Positions 1-8,963 of a stretch of DNA of 34,684 bases are shown piece by piece. How positions within the stretch are numbered: position 1 is the stretch's first letter; the number at the start of each line of letters is the position of its first letter. The notes under the pieces are model-generated. The model was not told where the DNA came from. It searched no databases and saw only the letters and a program-made list of their open reading frames with translations. A program made the translations under genes and the position numbers. Source of the DNA: Dehalococcoidia bacterium (GTDB lineage: Bacteria; Actinomycetota; Acidimicrobiia; Acidimicrobiales; MedAcidi-G1); contig PABN01000017.1 of NCBI GenBank assembly GCA_002699555.1, positions 1 through 34,684 of the forward strand, in the 5' to 3' direction.

Positions 1-413
1 CAACTTTAGGATTGCGCTGGGAAACTGGTGGCCGTCTTATCGAGTATTTATGGGATCAACAGTCCTCGAAGTGGAAACGCTTTCAAGATGGTTCTCCTCT
101 AGTTGATTCAAACGGCCTTCAGTTTGAATCAGAAAATGTCCTACTTCTTTATGTTGATTATTTCAGATCAAATGCTGATCCTAATTCACCTCAAGCTCAA
201 AGCACAGGCAGTGGAGATGGATGGTTGCTTAGAAATGGGAAAATCGTGGGAATAACATGGGATCGACAGTTCGAGGCTTTGAAATGGTCTCTTTATGATG
301 ATGATACGGGAGTGCCTGTGAAACTTGATTACGGTAGAACTTGGGTGGCTTTCGCACAACTAGGAGAAGCATCTTTGCTGAATCCAGTGGAAGCAGCAGT
401 TTTGACTGGATAA
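1..413 (+). CDS. C-terminal part of a DUF3048 (YerB-like) domain protein; 5' end lies outside the window
   Basis: Frame is open back to base 1. Translation ...GDGWLLRNGKIVGITWDR...PVKLDYGRTWVAFA resembles the DUF3048 C-terminal pattern (G.aw.frdGk...gtW.R...l..GrtWv). TAA stop at 411-413. Confidence 0.6.
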   Translation, partial: TLGLRWETGGRLIEYLWDQQSSKWKRFQDGSPLVDSNGLQFESENVLLLYVDYFRSNADPNSPQAQSTGSGDGWLLRNGKIVGITWDRQFEALKWSLYDDDTGVPVKLDYGRTWVAFAQLGEASLLNPVEAAVLTG

Positions 414-466
414 GGCCAAAAGTCAACCATTTTAATTTTCAGAAAGGTATATTACTGAACCTCTTC

Positions 467-479
467 TAGACTCAAATTA
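467..479 (+). promoter_or_regulatory. Predicted -10 element TAGACT for a leaderless pdxS transcript
   Basis: TAGACT 467-472 (TANNNT), 6 nt before ATG 479; no SD. Confidence 0.55.
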
Positions 480-1369
480 TGGATGAACTTAACCGTGACA
501 CAGGGACCCGATTAGTCAAAAGAGGTCTTGCGGAAATGTTAAAAGGTGGCGTCATTATGGATGTCGTCGATGCGGACCAGGCAAAAATTGCTGAAGATGC
601 AGGGGCAACTGCAGTAATGGCATTAGAGAGAGTGCCAGCTGATATACGTCGTGACGGGGGAGTTGCGAGAATGTCTGATCCTGAAATGATTGAAGATATT
701 AAAAATGCGGTGACAGTTCCAGTAATGGCAAAAGCAAGGATAGGACATTTTGCTGAGGCTCAAGTATTGCAGTCGATTGGAGTTGACTACATAGATGAAA
801 GCGAAGTGTTAACTCCAGCAGATGAAGCGCATCATATAGATAAATGGAAATTTGACGCCCCATTCGTGTGTGGCGCCACAAATCTTGGTGAAGCATTGCG
901 AAGAATTTCAGAAGGGGCGTGTTTGATTCGCTCTAAGGGAGAAGCTGGTACTGGCAACATCGTTGAAGCAGTGAGGCATTTGAGATCTATTCTTGGAGAT
1001 ATAGGAAGGATTTCACAGGCTGATTCTGCCGAGCTTTTCGACTGGGCGAAGAAACTCCAAGCCCCTTTGCCTTTAGTTCAGGAAGTGTCAGAAACAGGTG
1101 AGTTGCCTGTCCCTATTTTTTGTGCGGGGGGTATCGCGACACCTGCCGATGCGTCTTTGGTCATGCAGTTGGGAGCTCAGGCTGTTTTTGTAGGATCGGG
1201 AATATTTAAAAGTGAAGACCCGGCTCCGAGAGCTAGGGCAATTGTTGAGGCTACGACTAATTATTTGGATCCTTCAATTCTTGCAAAAGTCAGCAGGAAG
1301 CTAGGTGAGCCTATGACAGGCATTGAAATGGATTCGATAGAAACTCGGTTAGCAGAGCGCGGCTGGTAA
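479..1369 (+). CDS. pdxS: Pyridoxal 5'-phosphate synthase subunit PdxS
   Basis: [55 protein letters not shown] and [11 protein letters not shown] are hallmark PdxS motifs; followed directly by pdxT. Confidence 0.98.
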   Translation: MDELNRDTGTRLVKRGLAEMLKGGVIMDVVDADQAKIAEDAGATAVMALERVPADIRRDGGVARMSDPEMIEDIKNAVTVPVMAKARIGHFAEAQVLQSIGVDYIDESEVLTPADEAHHIDKWKFDAPFVCGATNLGEALRRISEGACLIRSKGEAGTGNIVEAVRHLRSILGDIGRISQADSAELFDWAKKLQAPLPLVQEVSETGELPVPIFCAGGIATPADASLVMQLGAQAVFVGSGIFKSEDPAPRARAIVEATTNYLDPSILAKVSRKLGEPMTGIEMDSIETRLAERGW

Positions 1370-1372
1370 GAC

Positions 1373-1948
1373 GTGAAAGTTGGAGTTTTAGCACTCCAGG
1401 GAGCTTTTGGGCTTCATGTGAAAGCTCTGGAAAGACTCGGGATAGATGCGATAGAGGTTCGCAGCCTTGATAATTTTGATGCTTCTGAAGCTTTAATAAT
1501 TCCCGGTGGTGAATCAACAACAATGTCTTTTTTGCTGGAATCATCGGGTATTTTTGATTCTCTTCGTGAACGTTCAGCCGAAGGAATGCCAATTTTAGGC
1601 ACTTGTGCAGGAATGATTCTGTTGTCATCAAAAATTACGGATGGAAGAAGCGACCAGAAACCCTTAAATTTAATGAGCGTTGAAATTCGCCGCAATGGCT
1701 ATGGCAGGCAGATAGATTCTTTTGAATCAGATCTATCTATAGAAGGGTTTGATGCATCTTTTAGAGGGATTTTCATAAGAGCCCCCTTGGTTGAGAGTGT
1801 CGGTGAAGAGGTCGAAGTTCTAGCAGAAGTAAATGGGCGGCCGGTTATGTGTAGACAAGGTTCGATAATTGCCACTTCTTTTCATCCTGAGTTAGCAGAT
1901 GATGACCGAATACATGCAGAATTCTTAGAAATGGTTTCTAGTAGTTGA
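1373..1948 (+). CDS. pdxT: Pyridoxal 5'-phosphate synthase glutaminase subunit PdxT (GTG start)
   Basis: MKVGVLALQGAFGLH, PGGESTT, GTCAGMI (Cys nucleophile) and SFHPEL motifs. Confidence 0.97.
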   Translation: MKVGVLALQGAFGLHVKALERLGIDAIEVRSLDNFDASEALIIPGGESTTMSFLLESSGIFDSLRERSAEGMPILGTCAGMILLSSKITDGRSDQKPLNLMSVEIRRNGYGRQIDSFESDLSIEGFDASFRGIFIRAPLVESVGEEVEVLAEVNGRPVMCRQGSIIATSFHPELADDDRIHAEFLEMVSSS

Positions 1949-1978
1949 TGTAATTTTATTTCTGAATAGGAGAGCTTG

Positions 1979-2722
1979 ATGTCAGGTCACTCTAAATGGG
2001 CAACCATAAAACATAAAAAAGGCGCTGCTGATAAAAAACGCGGGAAGCTTTTTGCCAAATTGATAAAGCAGGTTGAGGTAGCAGCTCGTCAAGGTGGCGG
2101 GGATCTTGATGCTAATCCAACCTTGCGTACCATGTATCAAAAAGCGCGCGATTCTTCGGTGCCTCTTGACACTATTGAAAGGGCGATCAAGAGAGGTACT
2201 GGAGAATTAGAAGGGGTTGCCTATGAGAGCGTAACCTACGAAGGATATGCACCGCATGGTGTGGCTCTTTACGTTGAAACTTTGACCGACAATAGAAACC
2301 GTACCGCATCAGAAATTCGAACAATTCTTACAAAAAACGGTGGCTCTCTGGCAGAACCTGGTTCTGTTGCCTGGCAGTTTGAACGCAAGGGAATAGTTTC
2401 CTTTGCTAGCCCTATAGATGAAGAAGCTGTTATGGAGGCGACTCTTGAGGTCGGAGCGGAGGATCTCGTCAATGAGGGGCAAAGTTGGAGACTAACTTGT
2501 TCGCCAAGCGACCTTCCTTTACTGCGAGAGGCTTTAGAGGAGGCGCAAATTTCTTTTGAAAGTGCTGATGTTACGATGCTTGCGACATCAACTGTTGAAG
2601 TGGTAGATCTACAAGAAGCTAAATCGGTATTAAAACTTGTGGATCTTTTGGACGAAGATGATGATGTCCAGGATGTTTACGCAAATTTTGATATCCCTGA
2701 TGATGTTTTAGAAAATTTGTAA
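1979..2722 (+). CDS. yebC: YebC/PmpR family protein
   Basis: MSGHSKWATIKHKKGAADKKRGKLF is the canonical N-terminus; AGGAGA SD upstream. Start placed at ATG 1979, not the TTG at 1976. Confidence 0.96.
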   Translation: MSGHSKWATIKHKKGAADKKRGKLFAKLIKQVEVAARQGGGDLDANPTLRTMYQKARDSSVPLDTIERAIKRGTGELEGVAYESVTYEGYAPHGVALYVETLTDNRNRTASEIRTILTKNGGSLAEPGSVAWQFERKGIVSFASPIDEEAVMEATLEVGAEDLVNEGQSWRLTCSPSDLPLLREALEEAQISFESADVTMLATSTVEVVDLQEAKSVLKLVDLLDEDDDVQDVYANFDIPDDVLENL

Positions 2723-2768
2723 CTGTCGGAAGTTTAAAGTAATCCCAACATCCAACCCACGGTTCGGG

Positions 2769-2782
2769 TACAATCGTACATA
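2769..2782 (+). promoter_or_regulatory. Predicted -10 element TACAAT for a leaderless ruvC transcript
   Basis: TACAAT 2769-2774, 7 nt before ATG 2782; no SD. Confidence 0.6.
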
Positions 2783-2789
2783 TGTTCGT
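2774..2789 (+). promoter_or_regulatory. Candidate LexA/SOS box TCGTAC-ATAT-GTTCGT at the ruvC start
   Basis: Matches the mycobacterial-type consensus TCGAAC-N4-GTTCGA at 10 of 12 positions and CGAAC-N4-GTTCG at 9 of 10. Confidence 0.65.
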
Positions 2790-3276
2790 TTTAGGGGTTG
2801 ATCCCGGATTATCGCGTTGTGGTTATGGCCTAGTTAGAAGAGAAGGGCGCCAATTAACGGCAGAGGCTGCAGGGGTGATCAGGACTGATCCAAATGATGC
2901 GCTTGCTAAGCGTCTAGCTGATCTTCAATATGACATTCGTACTCTTATCGAGGAGCAAAAACCAGATGCGATTGCCGTAGAAAGAGTTTTATTTCAAGTC
3001 AATGCAAAGACTGCTATGCAAACTAGCCATGCTTCAGGTGTAATAATGGCAGAAGGAGCAGCTTCAGGCTGTCCAGTGACTTTGTATTCTCCTAATGAGG
3101 TGAAGTCTGCTGTGGCTGGCTGGGGAGGCGCTGGAAAAGATCAAATAGAGGCGATGGTTCAGACGCTGTTAAAGATTGATTCGCCTCTACGACCTGTTGA
3201 TGCAGCAGATGCAGTAGCAATAGCTTTATGTCATTTAGCGATGCTTCCCGGACAATACAAGGTGGCGGCAGGATGA
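2782..3276 (+). CDS. ruvC: Holliday junction endonuclease RuvC
   Basis: GVDPGLSRCGYG, AVERVLFQ and DAADAVAIALCH carry the catalytic acidic residues; upstream of ruvA-ruvB. Confidence 0.97.
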   Translation: MFVLGVDPGLSRCGYGLVRREGRQLTAEAAGVIRTDPNDALAKRLADLQYDIRTLIEEQKPDAIAVERVLFQVNAKTAMQTSHASGVIMAEGAASGCPVTLYSPNEVKSAVAGWGGAGKDQIEAMVQTLLKIDSPLRPVDAADAVAIALCHLAMLPGQYKVAAG

Positions 3277-3875
3277 TTGGTTCAATTCGTGGCTTGCTTT
3301 TAGAGCGCTTTTCCGAAGGAGAAAAGGGAGAAGTGCTTATTGAGACTGCAGGGATTGGCTATCGGGTAATTGTTACTCCTACTACTGCTGTAAAAATTGG
3401 AGAAGAGGGAAGCGAAGTATTTGTTTACACATACCATTTGATTAGAGAAGCAGATCAGGCTTTGTACGGTTTTTTAGACCGTGCCGAAAGAATTTGTTTT
3501 GAAGCACTCCTAACAGCCCATGGGGTAGGACCTTCTTTGGCATTAGCAGTTTTAGGTGTGCATGGTCCAAATGAGCTCTTTCAAGTGGTCAATAACGAAG
3601 ACATTTCTTCTCTCTGTTTGGTTCCAGGTGTTGGAAAAAAAACGGCAACTAGACTCCTAGTCGAATTAAAGAGTGTTTTGAAAATGCCAATTGAAGGAAT
3701 ATCTATAACGACTGACGACTCTGGAATTGGACGATCAGCAATATTAGAAGTGCAAGAAGCTCTAGATGGGCTTGGTTATTCGCCTGAGGAGATACGTTCT
3801 GTTCTTGGAGATCTTGCAGGCGATGATTCCTCTATACTCCTTCGAGAAGCTCTCCAGAAACTAGCTGCTGCTTAA
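3273..3875 (+). CDS. ruvA: Holliday junction branch migration protein RuvA
   Basis: MIGSIRGLLLERF N-terminus, VPGVGKKTATRLLVELK HhH motif. ATG 3273 overlaps the ruvC stop (ATGA). Confidence 0.95.
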   Translation: MIGSIRGLLLERFSEGEKGEVLIETAGIGYRVIVTPTTAVKIGEEGSEVFVYTYHLIREADQALYGFLDRAERICFEALLTAHGVGPSLALAVLGVHGPNELFQVVNNEDISSLCLVPGVGKKTATRLLVELKSVLKMPIEGISITTDDSGIGRSAILEVQEALDGLGYSPEEIRSVLGDLAGDDSSILLREALQKLAAA

Positions 3876-3883
3876 GGTCAACT

Positions 3884-4909
3884 ATGCGAGAAGAGTTACT
3901 TTCCCCTAACAAAGAACCTATCGAAAGTGAAATAGAAGTAGGTTTAAGACCTAAAGGTCTCGCTGAATTTGTTGGTCAAACGGAACTAAAAGGCCACCTA
4001 AGGGTAATGCTTGAGGCAGCGAGAGAGCGGGAACAGCCTGCAGATCACTTTCTTTTCGCAGGCCCTCCAGGATTGGGTAAAACTACCTTGGCTCATATAG
4101 TCGCCATGGAAATGGGAGCTGAACTTCATATCACTTCTGGTCCTGCTCTTGAAAGAGCAGGTGATCTGGCATCTATTTTGACAAAACTTGAAATAGGGGA
4201 TGTCCTATTTATCGATGAAATTCACAGACTTGCAAGAGCTGTAGAGGAAGTGTTATACCCAGCCATGGAAGACTTCGAACTAGACATCGTTCTAGGTAAA
4301 GGTCCAGCAGCACGTTCAATAAGACTCGATTTACCACCGTTTACTTTGGTTGGAGCTACTACGCGCACCGGACTTATTACAGGACCTCTGCGTGACAGGT
4401 TTGGACTTACAGCAAGGTTGGATTATTACGAATCCGAAGAATTGCAATCGATTGTTCAAAGGACAGCTGGAATACTTGAAGTTGATATAGATACCGATGG
4501 AGCAGCCGAAATAGCTAAACGTTCAAGAGGTACTCCTAGAATTGCTAACCGATTATTACGACAAGTGCGTGACTTCGCTCAAGTTGAACGAGAAGGGAAA
4601 GTAGATGGAGATGTAGCGCGTGACGGCCTCACATTTTTTGGAGTTGATGATCTGGGTCTAGACAAGGCATCAAGAGCGATTTTGATTTCTTTATGTGAAA
4701 AATTTTCTGGTGGTCCAGTCGGCATCAAAACTTTAGCTATTAGCGTCAGTGAACCAGAAGACACTGTTGAGGATGTTTACGAACCGTTTCTAATTCAACA
4801 GGGTTTACTTATAAGAACTCCAAAAGGCAGAGTGGCAACTCCAGCCGCTTACAAGCATTTAGGTCTTACTCCTCCATCTGATCAAAAGCAGTCATTATTT
4901 GACAAATGA
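3884..4909 (+). CDS. ruvB: Holliday junction branch migration helicase RuvB
   Basis: LRPKGLAEFVGQ, GPPGLGKTTLAHIVA (Walker A), FIDEIHRL, GATTRTGLIT, RGTPRIANRLLRQVRDFA. Confidence 0.98.
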   Translation: MREELLSPNKEPIESEIEVGLRPKGLAEFVGQTELKGHLRVMLEAAREREQPADHFLFAGPPGLGKTTLAHIVAMEMGAELHITSGPALERAGDLASILTKLEIGDVLFIDEIHRLARAVEEVLYPAMEDFELDIVLGKGPAARSIRLDLPPFTLVGATTRTGLITGPLRDRFGLTARLDYYESEELQSIVQRTAGILEVDIDTDGAAEIAKRSRGTPRIANRLLRQVRDFAQVEREGKVDGDVARDGLTFFGVDDLGLDKASRAILISLCEKFSGGPVGIKTLAISVSEPEDTVEDVYEPFLIQQGLLIRTPKGRVATPAAYKHLGLTPPSDQKQSLFDK

Positions 4910-4929
4910 TAAATGGATTGAAAATCTTC

Positions 4930-4944
4930 TAAAATAATGCTCAA
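4930..4944 (+). promoter_or_regulatory. Predicted -10 element TAAAAT upstream of queA
   Basis: TAAAAT 4930-4935, 8 nt before ATG 4944; no SD. Confidence 0.45.
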
Positions 4945-5948
4945 TGGACCTTAATGAGTTTGATTACGACCTGCCTGATTTTGCAATAGCCCAGAAGCCA
5001 TTGTCTGTTAGAACAGATTCACGTCTGCTAGTGGATATTGATAACCAGATCCAGCATTCAAAAATTTCCGATCTCCCTGAAATGGTGAAACCAGGTGACC
5101 TTATCGTAATGAATAACACGCGAGTTCTTCCTGCCCGTTTCTATACGAGCAAATCCACTGGAGGAAAAGTAGAGATTCTTTTATTAGAAGAAAGCAAAGA
5201 AACTGATCATTGGGAAGCACTTGTCAAGCCAAGTAGGAAAATAGAACCTGGTAGCATTTTCAAACTTGGTGAAGATTTTCAAATTGAAGTAAGGGATGAT
5301 CTTGGGAAAGGTTTAAGGAAAGTACGACTTGATGTGAAGGGAGATTTTATTCAGACACTTGAAAAATACGGAGAAATGCCTCTCCCACCGTATATAAAGA
5401 CGAAGCTAGAAGACAAAGACCGATATCAGACTGTTTACAGCAAAGAAGCTAAATCTGCCGCTGCGCCTACTGCCGGATTGCATATAACTGAAGAGTTACT
5501 TGAAAAGTGTATTGAAAAAGGCGCAAAAATTGAATTTATAGAACTTGTAGTCGGTTTGGACACATTCCGCCCACTGGATTCAGAAAACATTGAGGAGCAT
5601 AAAATGCATTCTGAATTTTACAGTGTCTCCGAAAATGTTATTAAAGAATGTGCAGAAGCCAAGAGGGTTATAGCTGTAGGGACAACAACAGTAAGAGCTC
5701 TTGAAACAGCAGCATTAGGAGAGTTAGAAGGAAGAACAAATATTTTCATAAAGCGACCCTTCGATTTTAAAATTGTCGACCTTCTTTTAACTAATTTTCA
5801 TCTACCAAAGTCAACCTTGCTTATAATGCTGGATGCGTTCCTAGGCGAGAGATGGAAGTCTCTATATGAAGAGGCTCTGCATGAAAATTACAGGTTTCTT
5901 TCTTTTGGAGATGCAATGCTTACGCAAAGACAGATTTTCAGAAACTAG
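4944..5948 (+). CDS. queA: S-adenosylmethionine:tRNA ribosyltransferase-isomerase
   Basis: FDYDLPDFAIAQKP, NNTRVLPAR, PLPPYIKTKLEDKDRYQTVYSKEAKSAAAPTAGLHIT, LLTNFHLPKSTLLIMLDAF. Confidence 0.97.
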   Translation: MDLNEFDYDLPDFAIAQKPLSVRTDSRLLVDIDNQIQHSKISDLPEMVKPGDLIVMNNTRVLPARFYTSKSTGGKVEILLLEESKETDHWEALVKPSRKIEPGSIFKLGEDFQIEVRDDLGKGLRKVRLDVKGDFIQTLEKYGEMPLPPYIKTKLEDKDRYQTVYSKEAKSAAAPTAGLHITEELLEKCIEKGAKIEFIELVVGLDTFRPLDSENIEEHKMHSEFYSVSENVIKECAEAKRVIAVGTTTVRALETAALGELEGRTNIFIKRPFDFKIVDLLLTNFHLPKSTLLIMLDAFLGERWKSLYEEALHENYRFLSFGDAMLTQRQIFRN

Positions 5949-5959
5949 GCTGATTCTAA

Positions 5960-7069
5960 ATGAGAGCTGACTTTGATTTAGAAAATACAGATGGAGAAGC
6001 GAGAGCAGGCATTGTGAGGCTTGCAACTGGTTCTTTTAAAACACCCTGTTTCATGCCGGTGGGAACAAGAGGGTCAGTTAGACACTTGTCTTCTTTTGAT
6101 CTAGAAGATCTCGGTGCTCAGGTAGTTTTAGCTAACACTTATCATCTAATGCTCAGACCTGGGGCGGAAATAGTAAAAAATGCTGGTGGTATAGCATCGT
6201 TTGCAAATTGGACAGGTTTGACATTAACAGATTCAGGTGGTTACCAGATTTTTTCACTTGATCCTAAAGTAGATGAAGAAGGCGCGACATTTCGTTCTGT
6301 ATACGACGGTTCTTTCCATAAATTAACACCAGAAAGTTCTGCTGATATACAAGCTGATATCGGAGCTGATATTCAGATGGTTTTAGATATATGTCCTGCC
6401 CTGCCAGCACCTGAAGAGACAATAAGAGACTCTGTAGAAATGACTGCTGCATGGGCTGAGAGAGGAAGAAAAACTTTTATTGACCACCCTGATGCTTCCA
6501 CTCGTCAAAGCCAATTTGGAATAGTCCAGGGAGGGATTAACCCTGTATTGAGAGCTGAGAGCACAAAACGTACTTTGGAAATTGGTTTTGATGGTTATGC
6601 AGTAGGAGGATTGAGCGTTGGCGAGGGTAGGAGCGAAATGCTTGATTCGGTATCAGTAGTAACTGATTTAACTCCTAAAGATCAACCAAGATATTTTATG
6701 GGTTTAGGCGATCCAGTTGGTTTAGTCAATGTTGTTGAAAGAGGAATTGACATGTTCGATTGTGTCTTACCGACTCGCTTAGCTCGGCACGGAACTGTTT
6801 TAACGTCAAAAGGAAGAATCAATATCGGTAACGCTCGCTTCGCGAAAGATGATGATCCGCTTGATCCCGGATTCCCCCAAAGCCCCGGTAACCATTGGTC
6901 TAGGGCGTATTTGCGTCACCTGATGGCTACAGATGAACCAACTGGAGCACGTATTTTGACTTTGCACAACCTTGCATGGCTTATAAATTTTGTGGAGCGT
7001 ATGCGGACTTCTATAAATGAAAATGAATTTGATCAGTTTCGAAAAGAAACTCTAGATATTTGGTCGTAA
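5960..7069 (+). CDS. tgt: tRNA-guanine transglycosylase (Tgt) family protein; Zn-site cysteines replaced (see findings)
   Basis: MPVGTRGSVRHL, ANTYHLMLRPG, LTDSGGYQIFSL, FGIVQGG, GGLSVGEG, FDCVLPTRLARHG, SRAYLRHLMATDEPTGARILTLHNL; adjacent to queA. Confidence 0.95.
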   Translation: MRADFDLENTDGEARAGIVRLATGSFKTPCFMPVGTRGSVRHLSSFDLEDLGAQVVLANTYHLMLRPGAEIVKNAGGIASFANWTGLTLTDSGGYQIFSLDPKVDEEGATFRSVYDGSFHKLTPESSADIQADIGADIQMVLDICPALPAPEETIRDSVEMTAAWAERGRKTFIDHPDASTRQSQFGIVQGGINPVLRAESTKRTLEIGFDGYAVGGLSVGEGRSEMLDSVSVVTDLTPKDQPRYFMGLGDPVGLVNVVERGIDMFDCVLPTRLARHGTVLTSKGRINIGNARFAKDDDPLDPGFPQSPGNHWSRAYLRHLMATDEPTGARILTLHNLAWLINFVERMRTSINENEFDQFRKETLDIWS

Positions 7070-7146
7070 GTCGGCTAGTTCGAGCCTTAATATCCACACT
7101 CGGCGTAAGCTATAAGTGTAAGTATCCCCTAAATTAGAGAGACCAA

Positions 7147-7428
7147 ATGTCATTTTTGCCACTCATAGTAATCATGTTGTTGATGTATATGTTTCTTATA
7201 CGACCACAACAAAAACGTGTTAAAGAACAACAAGCCTTAGTGCGCTCCTTAGCAGCTGGCGACGAAGTGCTACTCAACTCAGGTATCCATGGAGTGGTTA
7301 AAGAAGTTGAGGAAGAAAGCGGAATTATATGGCTTGAGGTAGCGCAAGATCTCGAATTAAAAGTTCTAAGGAGCGCTGTTGACCGAAAATTTCAAACAGA
7401 TTTAGATGAGAGTTCTTCAGAGGATTAA
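7147..7428 (+). CDS. yajC: Preprotein translocase subunit YajC
   Basis: Single N-terminal TM helix followed by FLIRPQQKRVKEQQ...L..GDEVLLNSGIHGVV; precedes secD-secF. Confidence 0.95.
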   Translation: MSFLPLIVIMLLMYMFLIRPQQKRVKEQQALVRSLAAGDEVLLNSGIHGVVKEVEEESGIIWLEVAQDLELKVLRSAVDRKFQTDLDESSSED

Positions 7429-7448
7429 CTACTTCAGGGAAAATTAGA

Positions 7449-8963
7449 ATGCGTCGACAATTAACTCTTCTCATAGGGATTTTGGCAATAACTATTGCTT
7501 CAATAGCAGGGACAGTCCTTTGGAAGAATGAACCTTTACTTGGTCTCGACCTTCAGGGAGGAGTGTCTGTTCGACTTATTGCTACTCAGCCAGCAGATGA
7601 AATCATGCTCGATCAGACTGTGGAAATCATACGCAACCGAGTCGATGGTTTAGGAGTCGCAGAACCAGAGATATCTCGCATAGCGGGAGGAGTGATGGTG
7701 TCTCTGCCAGGTGTTAAGGATCAAGATAGGGCACTGCAATTAGTTGGCACGACGGCTGAAATGCGTTTCCGTCCTGTTTGTAACGTGTTTTCTTCTGCTG
7801 GAAATCAGAATATTGGAAATGATGGAAACAACTATGAGGCCTCTCCATTAGCATCTTGCGCCGGAGCGATAAATGGCGAAATACAACCAGTTGTTGGTAT
7901 CGATGGATTAACTCCAAAGGAAGCAGACCAAGCTAACAATTTCGTGATTTTAAGCTCACAGGATGAGCCAGGAGCTAGTTACCTTCTCGGTCCGAGTGTG
8001 TTAACCGGAGATGCACTTAGCGATGCAGGAGCTGACTTTTTCGACTATCAGTGGCAAATAAGTCTTGTCCTTAATGCTGGCCAGAATGGTATAGACGCTT
8101 TTAATTCAGTTTCAGCACAATGTTATGTCGGATCGGAAGCATGCCCGCAACTTCCAGGATTCACAAATGGCCGTCTAGCGATTGTCTTGGACGGAGAAAT
8201 TATTACTGCTCCACAAATTAGAGCACCTGAATTTCAAAGAGATGCAATAGTCATTTCAGGGGCTTATGAAAAAGAAGAAGCTGAAAATGTTGCACTGGCA
8301 TTAAGGTACGGATCTCTTCCAGTTGAATTAGAAGCAGAAAACACTCAACTTGTTTCCGCAACGATAGGAGAAGACTCTCTGGATGCAGGAGTCAAAGCTG
8401 GACTCATAGGACTGTTTCTTGTGGCGGTTTTCATGCTGTTTTATTATCGACTGCTTGGTTTAGTGGCTCTGTTGAGTTTGTTGCTTTCTGGGGCTCTTTT
8501 GTGGGCGATTGTCGCTCATTTAGGCACCCAAGAAGGGCTCGCTCTTACACTTGCTGGGATAACAGGAATAATTGTTGCAATAGGTGTCTCAGTTGATTCG
8601 AACATTGTTTATTTTGAACATCTAAAAGAAGATGTACTTGATGGAAGAACGGCTCGCTCATCAGTAGATCGAGCCTTCCCAATTGCTTTTTCTACGATAG
8701 TTAAAGCAGATATGGCTTCACTCATAGGTGCGGTTTTACTTTGGTGGCTTACAGTTGGAGCAGTTAAGGGTTTTGCTTTTTATCTAGGTTTGGCAACTTT
8801 ACTTGACCTAGTAGCAACATATTTCTTTATGGGTCCAATTGTAAAAGTACTCGCCAAAACTGATTGGTTCGCAAATCATCCTAAAAGGTTTGGTTTGCCA
8901 GCTATTGGGGCAATAAGCGAGTCAAGATCAAAGGCCAGTTCAACTTTGGTGGAGACGGTATGA
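7449..8963 (+). CDS. secD: Protein translocase subunit SecD
   Basis: LGLDLQGGVSVRL, IIRNRVDGLGVAEPEI, ATIGEDSLDAGVKAGLIG, IGVSVDSNIVYFEHLKED. Confidence 0.97.
   Translation: MRRQLTLLIGILAITIASIAGTVLWKNEPLLGLDLQGGVSVRLIATQPADEIMLDQTVEIIRNRVDGLGVAEPEISRIAGGVMVSLPGVKDQDRALQLVGTTAEMRFRPVCNVFSSAGNQNIGNDGNNYEASPLASCAGAINGEIQPVVGIDGLTPKEADQANNFVILSSQDEPGASYLLGPSVLTGDALSDAGADFFDYQWQISLVLNAGQNGIDAFNSVSAQCYVGSEACPQLPGFTNGRLAIVLDGEIITAPQIRAPEFQRDAIVISGAYEKEEAENVALALRYGSLPVELEAENTQLVSATIGEDSLDAGVKAGLIGLFLVAVFMLFYYRLLGLVALLSLLLSGALLWAIVAHLGTQEGLALTLAGITGIIVAIGVSVDSNIVYFEHLKEDVLDGRTARSSVDRAFPIAFSTIVKADMASLIGAVLLWWLTVGAVKGFAFYLGLATLLDLVATYFFMGPIVKVLAKTDWFANHPKRFGLPAIGAISESRSKASSTLVETV

Noticed and set aside
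4899-4904. TTGACA as a -35 box for queA
   Set aside because: Spacer to the TAAAAT -10 is about 25 nt, far from the usual 16-18; it lies at the end of ruvB coding sequence.
7073-7086. GGCT-AGTTCG-AGCC hairpin after tgt as a terminator
   Set aside because: Only 4 bp and no proper U-tract; too weak to call.
7111-7116. TATAAG as a yajC promoter -10
   Set aside because: Plausible, but no -35 and a competing TAAATT further downstream; not distinguishable by eye.
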